NCBI GenBank assembly: GCA_023846275.1
Contig: CM043865.1
Location: 28,377,912 to 28,441,911, forward strand
Direction of reading: 5' to 3'
Origin: Vanilla planifolia
Lineage: Eukaryota; Streptophyta; Magnoliopsida; Asparagales; Orchidaceae
DNA length: 64,000 bases
Shown here: positions 12,875 through 26,640 of the stretch, in pieces
Layout of the letters: each line of letters opens with the position of its first letter
Position numbering within the stretch: the stretch's first letter is position 1
Position numbers and translations under genes: made by a program
Notes under the pieces: model-generated
Databases searched by the model: none
What the model was told of the DNA's origin: nothing
What the model saw: the letters and a program-made list of their open reading frames with translations, nothing else

Positions 12875-15229
12875 AGGTCTAATTTAACCCAATTCATCAT
12901 TTAACAATTCACGAGTTTGTCCATATTCATTATGCCTAAACTAGTTCAAGAGTTATTTCTTGACTTGATTGAATCCAAGCTGCTTAGGATTGTCTCATTA
13001 TCAAGGCTCAGACCTGACCCAATTCGATTCACCCTGTCCCTTGACCCACAGCTCCCTAAGGCTAATATCTCAATAGTTCGAGCCAATTGGCCTAAGCCCC
13101 ATTGGACTTGGTCGTGTGTGGATGCTTAGGAAAAAATTTATTTTCTTCCTTTTTTAAACCACCTTTAAAATATTATTGTTTTATAATTTTTAAAATATTT
13201 TTATAATTACAAAAATAAATAAAATATTTTTTAAAATATTAAAATAATAATATATATAAGAAATCAATGATCATACAAGTGAATGAATGACGTTATATAA
13301 CTTAAGTATACTATATATAAACGTGTGATAATATAAATAATTAAATCAATAAATGTTTTGATGGACTCCTAATGATTAGCTACTTCAACAGTTTGATAAA
13401 TTATTTCTTGATATGTCATTTAAGCCATAGTTATCGCATGACCACTATCAGTATTTGAGATTTCTTCACTTATGGATTACTTCATAAGACATCTAGTCAA
13501 AAATCTCCAATTAATTGATCATACAAGAGCTCGAGAAACATGACCTGAAAGACACTCTAGAACAACATTAAAGAAACTAAATAATTATTTTATTGTCATC
13601 AAACAAGTTGTATCATACTTAATAATACAACAACCACAACTCCTACAAACTCTAATAGATAATATATGCATCACATAATTAAAATATAGATAGGACATCA
13701 ATAAATTTAATTAAATTTAATAAATAATTATATTATAATGATAATTTAGTATATAATTAAAATATGAAATTTAGTTAGAATATTCTAATTAGTGATTTAT
13801 GTTCTAGTTAGAATAAAAAGTCATTTATTTATTTTTCTATAATTAAAGTTAATATACTATTTATAATCAAAATATGAATTTATTTTATTATTATATTGGT
13901 TTAATTAGGTGAATTTAAATTCTAAATATATTATAACAATATATCCATCATAAATACATAACATAATATATTTGTTATAATTAAAATAAAAATTTATTTA
14001 ATAAAATTATAATTCAAATATAATTTATTATTATATTTTTAAATCATTTAATTAAATTAATATATTAGTTGCTTAACTTTTTTATTTAATTACATATATT
14101 ATATATATTTAATATTTATAATACAATCAGAATATGAATATATATATATATATATATAATTTAATACGTTTTTACCAGTATGTAATATATAATAAGTATA
14201 TTATAATATGAAGTGCAATATTATAATCAACTATAGTATTTCATATTATTATTATTTGAAAAGTTAAATAAATATTGTATTTGTAATGTACTTATCAATA
14301 TCTAAATATATTCTATAAATAATCATTACATCAAGCATTATATAACTTCAATAATATCATGTATATTTTTATAACCTAAATTTCATAAAATTTGAGATCA
14401 AATATCATATTTTGATAAATCTATAGATGCATAATTATCCAAATGATATTGGTTTGATAGTTCATATAAATATATTAGTTGATTATAACTTTTTATAAAA
14501 ATTATTGATTAATTCACAACTTTCATATAAAATATATTAGCTATAGATTTTCAATAACATTTGTCACATCAATGCAAACTTGTTACTTTTTATGATTGTT
14601 TTTTAAATAAATTTTTATCAATTTAAATAATGTTTTTTTAATTTATGCTATAGTTCAATGTATAAGTTTTTCTATCTAGTTATTCAAAGCACAAACAACA
14701 ACAAAATATTTATGAAGATTTATATTAGCCATATGTAGTAGAAGCTTTGAAGGGTTAGATTTTTATAGAGTACTTTCATTGTCTTAGAAAGTTTTCTAAT
14801 AAATTATTAGATTTATATTACAGTTTAAGATATATATATATATATATATATAATTGATTAAATGACAATATATTATCAATTTAATTCAAATTAATTCTAA
14901 AAAAATGTCTTTAGATGTTATTCTAATTGTGTGTATGTACATACATATATGTGTGTGTATATGCATATACATATCAAAGATTCAATATAAAATTTGAAAC
15001 CATGACTATTTATCCCTATACCATGAAGTTTATAACAAGTCAATCGATTTTTCATAAATCTTCTCGTATGCAATCGCTTGAACATGGTAGCATTTGCCTA
15101 TCACTCCAAGTATCGCATGTAGAATTTTTTTTATGCATGCAAGGCATCTTTTGCTTTGCACTCATTGATCCTACTAGTCTTCTCATTTTACAAAGAATAA
15201 ACTAAAAGTGACAAGTCCCTCATTCATTA
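12875..15229. other. AT-rich intergenic DNA with short microsatellites
   Basis: A GC-richer patch at about 12990-13130 reads like LTR debris. The rest is A/T-rich, with short (AT)n runs near 14138-14158 and 14829-14852. No gene is seen. Confidence 0.5.
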
Positions 15230-17160
15230 GAGCTTTTTTGATTCTACCCTCTTCATCTTGACGTAGGTTTTCCTTGTAGCTCGGACTGCTTTGATTGTCC
15301 TAAACTTTTTTATTAGTTGGCAGCCGTTAAGTCACACCACTTAATTGTGGTGTAACCTTAATTGGTAGGTTGGATTGATTCCAGATATAATCATTGCACT
15401 TCCTCTATTCTAGAAATGATGGTTAAATTCCCATATTTAAGCACCCTTTCGTTGCATTTAGTATGAACTTCAATCTAATATACCCAACTTTTTTCCATTT
15501 CCACGGAGGCAGATATGTTCAAAGCATCTATATTCTTTTTGTTCATCTTTTCCCCACTTTTTGAAGGTGTGCAATTTGTTTTCTGTCGAGTGTCCCTATA
15601 ACAACAAGCAAGTCTCCTTTGCGTGAGCTCCTATCCTTTTGCCATCGTCATGGCGGCATAGCTTTTTCCCTTTTCAGAGCTCATTTTTGTCATCTTTAGC
15701 ATTAGTTTCCCTAACCTTTTCGTTGTTTGGCACATCCAATTTGATCATGTATCAGTTCATAACACTTGCTTCTTGTGCTGCTTCGATTACTGTACTACCT
15801 TTGCTTCATAGATGATAGTCTAACTCCCTACGATATATGCCTCTCAATCTCATCCAATCCAAACAGTCTCAACGTTTCCATATCTATCAAGACAACCATG
15901 CTTCAACGTTTCTCTTTTTTTCATCTTCTTCCTTTATTTCAGTAAGAAAGTAGTCTTTCTCTCATCGAGTCGCTCTGTAATTGTAACTACAACTAAACCC
16001 ACTCCTTGTACCAAACAAGACAGTGAAACCTTGTTTGCAAAAAGCAATGGTAGTTTTTTCCCTTTCAGATTTTCACATCAACAAAGAGTTCTTTCCCTTC
16101 AAGTTTCACATTCTTATTCCTTGCTTCCTCGTCTTTTTTTTATCGTTATCTGTTTGGTAGCACCGTCAAACTTATGCACTATATGGGACCTTTGCCGACA
16201 CAATCAGTCAAAACATCTCTTCCCGTCAAGAATAACTATTTGATCCTTTCTTCCATTCCTGATGCACCTGATTTAACTTCGAAATTTACTTCTATTTACT
16301 ATAACATTTATTTTCTTTTGTTTTGGGAATTGTTTTAGACTCAACAGCATTTGCAAGCTTCGGGAATGCTTTCATGGAGTAGAAGCATCATTAAAAATGC
16401 TCAAATTATTAACTACAACTCGTTGTATTCCACATACTTAACGAATCAAAGAACCAACTACCAATGAAGATTAAAACAGTGATCCACCATGTTCTTGATG
16501 TTAGGATCATTCAGAACTTCTCCATGGATGACATGCATCACTTGGACTAATGTATTCTGATCACGGCTGATAGAATCTTAAACCATAGGAGCTCCTCGAA
16601 GCCATGTCTTGAGCAGCTCAGCCACGATAAAATTACACTCGCATACAAAAAAATTCAATAGTTCTCATACCCACTAATCTTTCTGGAAGTTTTGGTGATT
16701 ATATCAGCGAATGACACTTAAACTCATCTTAAAACTCTTCAGAATAGCTCATTAATAGCGTTTTAAAAGGGCTTTTGAAGTCACATCCATGTTGTATTTG
16801 TCGATTCATGCTAGTTGAAGCAGATGTACATACTACTGTGGGCCGAAGAGAGCAGAGTCCTGGAAGACTAAAACGATGAACACATTCATTTTGGGCATTG
16901 TTCAGCCACCACAGCAGGATTCATGCATTTATTACTCCAACCCATTTTCTGTAGTGTTGTATTTTGTGCCTATAAAGCAGCCTTGTCCTCTATTGCATTA
17001 AAAGGGTTACACGTTGTACTAAGTTGTCAACTGAGCCATGAATCCTTCTCCAAACTTTACAAGGCAGCGAACCACGTTGTTTCTGTGATAATTTTCTACA
17101 GTAAATCTGCTCACTCCCTTTTTGCTGAAGCAATTGGCTTTGGATGTTAGTTTGTTGATC
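15230..17160. other. GC-richer block without an assigned gene
   Basis: This block is visibly less AT-rich than its flanks and has a sharp return to A/T at about 17160. The plus strand is T/C-rich with many broken frames. On the minus strand, 16458-16677 reads as a coding-like peptide with only one internal stop (see findings). I do not recognise a family. It may be a decayed gene copy or transposon. Confidence 0.35.
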
Positions 17161-18550
17161 AATTTTATATATATATATTTTTTTTTGAGAATACCTTTAC
17201 AGCAACCAGTTTTGCAAACTACCGTTTCCCTTGTTTATGTGGTGCTTCAACTTAAGACTTGTTGCAGTGGCTTAATAAAACTTCTTGACTAAACCAAATT
17301 CATTAATTCAACATACGAATCATACTAATGTTATCCCACCATTATATCAGCTCTAGTGTGTTGTTTTGCTACACTCTATCCCTGTTGATCTCTTCCCAAC
17401 CAAGACCTCGTCTCATGATTAGTATTTTTATAGTCTAAATTAATTAATAATTTTTCAAAAATATTTTTTAGCAGTTCTTTTGAGTTTTTCTAAACTTTGT
17501 TAGCTTCTTATCAAAACATTCTATGTTAGTATTTCATGTTAGCTAATTAATTATAATTATTGATAGTTTTGAAAATTGAGGTTTAGATAGTGATAATTAT
17601 TAGAAATTTTGATAAAATTTTTCCTTATTGATATTTATGTTAACAATTATAAAGATGATAAGTTTTATTAGGATAATTTTTTTACATGTAACATCACTTA
17701 AAGCTCTAATAATTATTGTTTGTATATAAAATAACATTAGCCTTGATAGAGAATATGAAAAAATGGAGAAAAATTATCTTAATGTCTACCATATGCATCT
17801 ATGATAGCAACATCTAGGAATAAGAAGATTTACATGTCAAGAAAAAATTTAAGTTATAATAAGTTCTAGTCACAAAAGGTCTCAATAGCAAAAACATTTT
17901 CTACAACTTTGTAAAATATTAGATCAAATAAGTGTTGTTAGAAACACTTATAAGTCATTCCAAAAATTATTTGATGGGAAATTCCATCACTAAGAGGTTG
18001 TGTGCATAATGTAATATCAAACACATAATTGGCAGAAAATTTATAGAATTTTTCATATATATTTAACGAATAATTACAAAATTTTCTGTCACCTTAATAT
18101 GAAGTTTAAATCAACCATCTCTCATCAGCACATCCACATCATTGATTTATCGGGATTATTAAATTTACTTAATAAAAAAACCATTTTTTAAGAGAGATCC
18201 AATCACTACGAGATTGGACAATTATTTAATTTGTAATTTTAAAATTTTTATATTCATAAAAATCATCGATAATTTTGCCTACCACCCACTCTCTAGCGCT
18301 TAGGCTTTGTTGAACTCCGTACATAATCTGATGCGATCTTTTATAATATTTGAATAATATATTTGCACGATTTGACCTTGATTTGTTATCACTTGGTACA
18401 ATCCGCTTCCCACATGAAACAAGGACAGATTGCAGAGCAGCTATTTCATTCATCCATCAGACTTCGAAATATTTTGTGAATTAAAAAATAAATTTAAATT
18501 TTAAAATACAATCGAATATTTTTAAAATATATATTTTTTACAAAGAATTT
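17161..18550. other. AT-rich intergenic DNA
   Basis: Mostly A/T. A 75-codon minus-strand frame at 18226-18453 has balanced composition in its first half but no recognised domain, and I do not call it a gene. Confidence 0.45.
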
Positions 18551-19312
18551 ATTATTTAATACCGATTTTTGAAAAACAAATGTTATGACTCAGGTCAGGC
18601 GCTCTTGATAGCCCGAGCAATATATAATGGACGGCGTTTTACATACTGCGAGGGCCATGAGCACAAACTGATGCAGTAGGGACCAAGTCACATGCTGGTT
18701 TTTTGGGGCAATGAATACAACTCACATGTCTCATGGGTGACCCAATTAGCCACCTTACAACTTGCCCACCTTTCCTTCGCCTGCCTGTCCTCTTTGAATA
18801 ATGGATCAGGACAGCACAGACCCCACATGGACCTGATTATAATATGGATTGGCTTTATTTGTAGTTCTTCAAACTCTAGTTTGTTCTGACCCAAGTTCCC
18901 AAGGCTTCTGCTCGGTTTCTACATGCACATGCTTCCACGTGATAATAGATCTCCATGTAACCTGTTAAGACACGATGAGAAGGGAGACTTATCTGGATAG
19001 AATAGAGAGGTAGGAGAGAGCGAAGTGGGCGAGCTTCTGCTATAATTTCGAATTAAAGATGTGACACGTGTCGTTATTTGTTATTATTACACTCGCTATT
19101 TAATGACCGGCGGCTTTCCGGCATCCCCCTCGTCCATTCCCTTTTCCCAACTCGGTGCTTGCTCTTCTTCTTCTCTCGTCTTCAACCGATCGATTTCATC
19201 TTCGCTCGATTCGGCCTCCGACAATAGCAGATGTAAGTATCGAATCTTCGTTCCCCGACGGTTGCAAAATACTAATCGTTATAGGATTTTGATTTTTAAA
19301 AGATTTTACAAG
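18551..19312 (+). promoter_or_regulatory. promoter and leader of the AIF-like HLH gene, with two G-boxes
   Basis: CACGTG occurs at 18935-18940 and again inside the perfect 10-base palindrome GACACGTGTC at 19063-19072. CTATTTAATG at 19096-19105 is a TATA-like element, which would start transcription near 19130. The leader contains a strong donor-like AGATGTAAGTAT (GT at 19233-19234) and an acceptor-like TTTTACAAG ending at 19312, immediately before the ATG, so an 80-base leader intron is possible. G-boxes are bound by bHLH and bZIP factors, including PIFs and ABA-responsive bZIPs; which of these acts here is unknown. Confidence 0.5.
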
Positions 19313-19969
19313 ATGTCGGCACTCGATTCGATTCCGATCTCGACCGATTTCTTCGTCAGCGAACCAATGTCGATTGCGGGTGCGGACGGGGTTGCGGCCG
19401 TAAACAAAGGACAGAGGAAGCGAAAGAGAAGTGAGAAGAACAAAAAACCGTCGCGCAAGAGGTGGCGGAAGGATAGCAAGGAGATTTCGTACTCCGTCAA
19501 GCTCTTCGCAGCCCTCCGCCGTGCGTATCGCTCCTTTCCAGGGAAGGGGATCTCCCTCAGGGTCCGCGCGGTCCGTGAGGCCGCAGATCGGGCCCTTGCG
19601 GTCGCTGCTAGTGGACGGACGCGTTGGAGTCGTGCCATCCTCTCGAGGAGGAACCCCCAGCTCAAGAGTCGCAAGCCGCGAGCGGCGATGGCTTCTTACA
19701 AGAGGTTGAAAATGCATGTCGCCCCCGATCGCGGAGTCTATGCTTCGAAGAAGGTGAATAAGACGACAATCCTTGAGGGAAAAGCTGCCTTCCTTGGCCG
19801 TCTGGTTCCTGGATGTAGGAAGATCTCATTCCCGTTGCTTCTCGAGGAAGCGTCCGACTACATCGCCGCACTCGAGATGCAGGTGCGAGCCATGAGCGCC
19901 CTCTCCACCATTCTATCTACCTCCAATGGATCCCCCACGCAAGAACCTGATCGCACTACTTCTGGATGA
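19313..19969 (+). CDS. atypical HLH transcription regulator, AIF / bHLH147-150 type
   Basis: This single-exon gene encodes a 218-residue nuclear HLH protein that is expected to dimerise without classical E-box binding. In order: a Ser/Asp-containing N-terminus, a basic nuclear-localisation stretch (GQRKRKRSEKNKKPSRKRWRK, 33-53), the family-specific region with YSVKLFAALRR (60-70), VREAADRALAVAASGRTRWSRAIL (87-110), then the helix-loop-helix at about 150-200 with LGRLVPGCRKISFP and EEASDYIAALEMQVRAM. This order matches Arabidopsis AIF-type proteins, which restrain growth in the brassinosteroid and PRE/IBH1 network. The frame stays open upstream to 19061, but the ATG at 19313 gives the family's usual N-terminus, and a TATA-like element lies at 19096. 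The basic region lacks the residues of DNA-binding bHLHs. The coding part is far richer in GC than its flanks. Confidence 0.9.
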   Translation: MSALDSIPISTDFFVSEPMSIAGADGVAAVNKGQRKRKRSEKNKKPSRKRWRKDSKEISYSVKLFAALRRAYRSFPGKGISLRVRAVREAADRALAVAASGRTRWSRAILSRRNPQLKSRKPRAAMASYKRLKMHVAPDRGVYASKKVNKTTILEGKAAFLGRLVPGCRKISFPLLLEEASDYIAALEMQVRAMSALSTILSTSNGSPTQEPDRTTSG

Positions 19970-20300
19970 CGTGTTGTTGTCCCCGGCGACCGTCGTCTCA
20001 ATCGCTTCGTCCGCCTCCACTTTGCGCCCATCTTTCTGGTTCCTGTAACATACTGTAAGAAAAGAAAAAAAAAAAAAAAAATCTCCACGGCAATTTTTTT
20101 TTCAATGCAACTCTTTCCTGTGGATGTCCGTTTTCGATGATCCGCTGGCTTAAGGGGTCTGTCAGGTCAGATCGAGGGAGAAAACGTGGGTAAAGTTTAT
20201 CTGTCGTTTGACATCAGGCTTTTGTTTGTCGTGGGGATCCAATTGATATGTACCTCCACAACAGATTGTCCTATGCAAGTTCGTAATTTTGTTTCAATTT
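19970..20300 (+). other. 3' region of the AIF-like gene
   Basis: Moderate-GC sequence continues to about 20280, which fits a 3' UTR. An A-run of about 18 bases lies near 20063-20080, followed by a T-run. No clear AATAAA is visible close by. Confidence 0.35.
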
Positions 20301-23300
20301 TATTAAATATAAAAAAAGATTTTAAAACTTAGAAAAGATAAATAAATTTGAAAAAATAACCTAATCATCATTTTAGCTGTGACATTGTTTTGATTGTTGG
20401 CAAATGCCTAATTTGTTAATCCCAACGGAGTCATACAAGAGATTTTCATTCAAAATCTTAATTAAAACATGTGTAAATTATGTATTTGTTATCTTCTTAA
20501 AATTACTCATCAAGAGTTTTAGGAGTACAAAAATTAATCATATTATTTGTAAATTTGAAATCATGAATAATGATCAAATCACTTAGGTTAGACAAACACA
20601 ATTCTCTATGGATCTAGGTCATATTAGATATAATGACAAAGAAATCACATTCTAAGTAAACTTCAGCATAACATATCAATGAGATTCTTATCAAGTCTGA
20701 TTACATCCAAGGCATAAGTTAATGGCAAAAGAAATCATCTACACACCAATGACCATTATGAAGTGCTCACAAGGATCATGAACAACAAGTACACTAGTGA
20801 CCACAGCTAGTCATCAAAATTAATGTTTAGGTAGCTTAAATGATTCATCAGATCCCATTATTTCATAATCGAAAGGGAAATTAGTTGACCAATGGATGTG
20901 TGGATGAATAGTATGTTGAATACTTAATTTTATAATATAATATTTTTTTAATTATTTAGATTATACATCTCAAGATTAAATTGTGAATCAATTAAAAGAT
21001 TTTGTATTAACTTAATAGTTTATTGACAATGTTTTGATGTTAATTTAAATTTGTATTAAAATACATACAATATTCAAGCAAATAAAAAAAGATCTTTTGA
21101 GAGTCATCTTTATTAGAATTAATAATAAGATCTATAATAATTTACTTAAAATATTATTATTATGTAAGATTTTTAGCATGAGTGATGAAAGTTTTTAAAA
21201 AACTTTCACTCGTATAGGATTTCGTAAGCCATGCATTCATTTAGGATTCTTATCTTATAAATATATCTTATAATATATCATAACTAGTATGTTACATCAA
21301 TTATCAAAGTTTTATTAAGTACAAAATAAGGATAGCATAAATTAAGCATAAAATGAAAAAAATATATATTAATAGTACAATACAATACCTTTATTGTACA
21401 GTATGGTTCATTTGTATGATCACATAAAATGTCAAACTTAACGATCTAATATTTGAGTTAATATCTTAAAATATTTGTACAATACAATCACTTGATCATG
21501 TAAATATGATCATAGATTAATTAAGAGGGTGTTAATTATAAGATAGTGTTTAAGAGCTTTGAGTAATACTATATTCTTCTTAAACAGAAAGTATACATTA
21601 AGTATAGTTGACTTGAGTATTTAATAAAATATGATATATTTTATTATATAATATGATTTAAGTCAAATAAGATAGCTAAAAGTTGAGACTTAAGGAAATA
21701 AAAAATTAATATATTTCATATAGTACAATAATTTTTATCATATAAATATGATCATGTATTAATAAATAAATTTAGGTAATTAAACAATTCTGAAATATTA
21801 GATATTAACTTATTTGTTTATATTATATCGTATAATTCTTGGATAAGACAATGTGATTAATGCAAGAAATATGATTAACGACAAGTTTGATAGAATTTCA
21901 TAAAATTTTATTATAGATGTTAAGGATTGTTTAGGGTCATTTGAGTGTTTTATAATATATATATATATATATAACTAAATATAATGTTAAGACTAACGTT
22001 CATTTATATATATTAAAAATAAATCTTACTTGAGGATCAATGTTAAAAAAAATATAAGGGAAGAGTGGAGCTATAATATTTAAGCATAGATTTCATTTTA
22101 TTCAAACTTTTTTTTTCACTCTTTTTTTATTGAGCCAATTTAAAATTCATTCTTGTATTATTTTGTCACATTTTAGTATGTCTTTCGATTGAATTATATT
22201 AAGTTGAATTTATAATTTAATCTTTTTATATTGGTTTTTTTCTCTCATTATTAAGACTTTATATTTTTTTTTATCTTTTTTTAGTATTTTGACCTTTATT
22301 ATAGAGCTTTTTAGCGTAATGACTCATTAGGTTTTTTTACCCATGTTATGAACACTTTTGAGTTAGTTCTTATATGATCTTTTAACACAATCATTATAGA
22401 TTTTTTTTGACCTAATGTTTACAATATCTATTATCCTAATGTGAGATTATATTTACCTGTATTAGAAACGATGTTTCATGAAAGCCCAATGTTTTGATTA
22501 GAGATGGACATAGATCCAACACTAGATTGAATCAACAAAAAAACGTTATATATATATATAATATTTAATAATAAACAAAAGTTTTTTTAAGATAAGTTTG
22601 TAAGAATTAAAAAGAAATTTAAAAAACCTTTATTATATTAGTTTTTTTTAATTTATAATTTGCATAATTTATCATCTAATTTTTGTAGATATTATACTTA
22701 CAAATTCTCAATATGTTATATTAGTATTTTAATTTTTCCAAATTCAATAAAGAAAAATAACTCTGATGATTAACTAATCATCGTTATCACTCTTAATAGA
22801 ATCATTTAAAAAGGTTAGCATGTTAAAAAGTCAAAGTAATAAATTTCTTTACTAATAAAATATTCTAAAGAATGGATAAAATAAAAAGAGCATTAAGACA
22901 GTCATGAAAAATGTGTTGAAGACATTCATGAGTGAGACAATCCTACAAGCATAAGGGTGAGAACAACGAGAAGATAAGAATGGTTTTATTACAATATTAT
23001 AAATCATTTTTTAAAAATAACTCTAGCTTGGGTCCTCTGTCTATTGCATCTAAATCAAATTAAAATCAAACTAATGATCAAAATCAAGAATATTGGATCA
23101 TAAGATTAATAATCAAACTTTCAAAAAAAAATAATAATTTAAACTCTTTTAAATATAATTAACATATCTTATTTATTATAAAAAATTTCAAAAAAAAAAT
23201 ATTTATGTTTATTCTTTTTGACAATTTCATTATTTGATTATAATTTATCATATATTTTTATAACAATCAAACATGCTCATTTCAACGTCGCTTTATGTTT

Positions 23301-25320
23301 TCAATTATAGTTGTTGAAATGGAAGTGTTAGTTATGGTTTGGTTTTTGGGAAAATCAAACTTGACTTCCAACCATAGCATTAATTTGACGTGTTGCAGTT
23401 TAAAAATGGCAGTTGGAGTTGCCACACTATTTGTTTAATTTTAATTTTGGAAAATCAAAATTGACTTCCAACCTTAACATTTATTTGACCGGCTGCATTT
23501 AAAAACTGTCTTTTGTTTAAAACATACTTGTTATCATTTGTTATTTTGAATTATTTTAAATTATTAAAGCCTATTCTGGCATTTTTAAAAAATATTTTAA
23601 AATTTTCATATAAAAGATCGATTGTAAATTTTGCCATTATATGAATTATTCTAATAAATATTTCTTGATGATGAATTGTTATGTATTTAATTCTTAAAAA
23701 ATAATAATAATATATTTTTTTACTACTTTATATGTTCATCGATTTAGCATTGAGTATTAAGTATATGAAGTGAATCTTTGATCTTGATTTTCATGGTACT
23801 AGTCTAAGAACCATTGTTAATTAAAAAATAAAGAATATATATTTTTTTATTTTAAAATATTATTATTTGTTTAAATCTTACCAATACTTTTAATATTATG
23901 GAATATTTTCTTTTTTTAATTGTTTGGTTTATTCTAAAACTTTTAAATGATATTTGTTTAATATTATTTACCAAATAAATATGCATTTTAAAATTACATT
24001 GTTCATAGCTTTTTAAATAATGTAGATCAAATGAAAAATAACAAGTAATAATTGATTGGTGTAATGAGCAAATTGATATGCTAAATTGTCAACTGATGAG
24101 TAGTCATGTCATTTAAAAAAATTAATTGAGGTATTGCTCACACAATTATTAATTGATATATTATTTTTAAATTTGTTTATATTAATGAAGTTAATATTTA
24201 AAAATATTTGTTAAAGATGATTCCCCAAACTATCTATTAGGCATATTTTTTTGTTTTATTATAATTATTGTTGCATAATTTCTTCCTAAAAAAATATGAG
24301 TTCCAACGACAACATGAAACACCGATGAGTGAATGTTTGCTTTTCTATTGTCGATTAAATTTGCATTGAAATCCAATAACATTTATCGCAAAAAAACCCA
24401 CACGAAATGCATGTTAGATGTCAATAATCTAATTCAAATCAAGGTTAGAGAAACATCAAAATTTATTTCTTCTCACATAAAAGTGGTAATAAAAGTTATC
24501 TGTTAAAGCGACTCAAATTGTAAAATAAAAACCTTTACAACCAAAATCTCTTTCTTAAGACGACTCATGCTTCTTTAGTAAGCTTTTGCCCATGAGATCG
24601 ATCATTCACAAAAACCTCCATAATGCATTTCAATGACCACCCATTAGTGCTGATGTTGATTCAAGGTTGGCACGATCTTATAATGGCTCGATATTTGATT
24701 GAATATTCTCAAATTGTTTTTGATATATTCTATGCTTCTGATTGAAATAATTAAATCTAATCTTGATCAAAGCAAAACTTGGTTCACTTGTTATCAATTC
24801 AAGTATAACCTATTCTAAGTCTAACAACTTTCAAATAACTTTTAATATTTTTGTCAAATCGTCAATAACGTTTTACATAATTATATATCTAATCATTTCA
24901 AATATACTATAATATGCTTTAATAATTTTATAAAGTAAAGAATTATATGTTTAAACATGTTTAATTTGGTGAAAACTTAAATATTTTCATAAATACTTGT
25001 ATATCACAAACTACTTTTGATTTATTTAGATACAGACCAAATTTGAATTGTCTAAACATTTTAACTCAAGTTTGAGTTATTCTTAAAATTGATTTGTTGT
25101 ATTTCAATTCTAGTCAGTTCATGTTAAAGTGAAATTTAATTTTTAAATAATATTTAATTTTCAAGATAATTTAACTATCTACAAATCATTTTTTTTGATA
25201 ATAATATATAATATATTAAACTTTTCAAAAGTGACATAAGCCATACAAAATGATTTTTTATGTGGGATCCTCACAGATGATCAAACATGAAATTTAATAG
25301 CATAAGTTTAATGAGGAATA
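20301..25320. other. AT-rich intergenic DNA
   Basis: No gene is recognised in these 5 kb. Short (AT)n tracts occur near 21956-21974 and 22546-22562. A 100-bp partial tandem duplication is listed separately. Confidence 0.5.
23341..23520 (+). repeat. 100-bp spaced partial tandem duplication
   Basis: The segment around 23345-23400 (aaaatcaaacttgacttcca ... catttaatttgacg style) recurs exactly 100 bases later at 23445-23500 (aaaatcaaaattgacttcca). The second copy is diverged and shorter. Confidence 0.6.
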
Positions 25321-26640
25321 TAGGGAGGGAGCCCCCCCATTCCCAAACGGTCATCAGATCTCCCATAGATTAACGGTAACATCCATCTATGCTCGAAATT
25401 TAATTGTCTTCTGTTAGGTTCCATTTATTTATATTTAGAAAAATCAACCAAAAAATTAACAATCGATTTAAACCGTGCAAAGAATTGAAGCATTTTTAGG
25501 CTTAACTGAACCGTTCAGGAAAAAAAAAAAAAAAAAAATCGGTTTTTTTTTCCGATTTAAATCGATAATGCAAAGTGGACTTGTGTGGGGACCATCATGT
25601 CCTTGGGTTTGTTTTGTTCGACATGTGGCCGCATATGCCTTGCCGAAACCATCATTCGCTTTGTGGTCGGACCGACCACGTAAAAAGCAATTGCAATGGT
25701 TGCCATTTTTTAATATTATTCCGTGACTTTTAAAATTTAATATAATAATAATAATTTAAAATTATTTAATTGAGTATTATTTAGATAATATTAACATCGG
25801 AATCATAATATAATTAAAATATCGATAATATGTAAACTTTATTGATATTATTCTATTATTTGAATCAAGTCATTTATTTATTGTTTTATTCTTATTTCTA
25901 ATAACAAGATAATTGATAGTTTCAAACAAATTTTTTATAAATTAATATCATTTCTTCAACAAAAAAAATATTATTATTATTTTAACTATTAATATAATTA
26001 AATCAAATACTATTTTATATCAAATTTTGTTAGAAAGTAGCCTGGGTTCAAAAAAATCTTTGGCATGCCATGAATTAAAATAATATTAATTATTTCTTCA
26101 AAAACTTAGTTCACATAATTCAACTAAATTATATTCATATTAAAAATCATAAAAAAATTGTAATTAAAGGCAAAAGATTCAAAGGCTTATAGGGATTTTT
26201 AATAATGTTCCAAAAGCATAACATTTAATATATATAGATTTTAATATACATAATATTATCCTTTAAATAGAGAACTATAATTAGTCAAACAATCCGCATA
26301 TATATTATTATTTGTAATGTGAGATAAGTATGTTATATTTCAATATTTTTTAAAAGAAAAAAAAATAGAACAAAATATCTATATGGTCCGTGAGACGGCC
26401 AAATTGAACAGTGCCTATCCTAGCCATGTGAAAATTAATTAATCCGGCTCAGACATGTGAAACCAAGTTCGGATAAACCGAACAAGTTTTGAACCGGGTC
26501 AAAATCTATTAAAAATCGTGATGCCTAATCCTGTAGGCGTTAAAACCTGTCGTTTTTTAAACCGGTCAACCCCAAATTCCGGAACTTGGTTATTATTTAA
26601 TAATACGGCTTGATAAGCGGGTCACCATATTAAGCAAATT
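25321..26640. other. intergenic DNA with a small GC-rich patch
   Basis: A patch at 25560-25720 is GC-richer and holds the 17-base palindrome GTGGTCGG-A-CCGACCAC at 25663-25679. A second patch at 26390-26640 contains repeated 'accgg' and 'cgg' words. Neither encodes a recognised protein. Confidence 0.4.

Noticed and set aside
12712..12900. Minus-strand frame encoding Tyr-Ile repeats
   Set aside because: It is only the translation of the AT/GT microsatellite.
18226..18453. 75-codon minus-strand frame
   Set aside because: No recognised domain, its C-terminal half is A/T-rich, and no splice partner is visible.
19196..19717. 173-codon minus-strand frame across the AIF-like gene
   Set aside because: It is the GC-rich shadow of the plus-strand HLH gene, which has clear family motifs.
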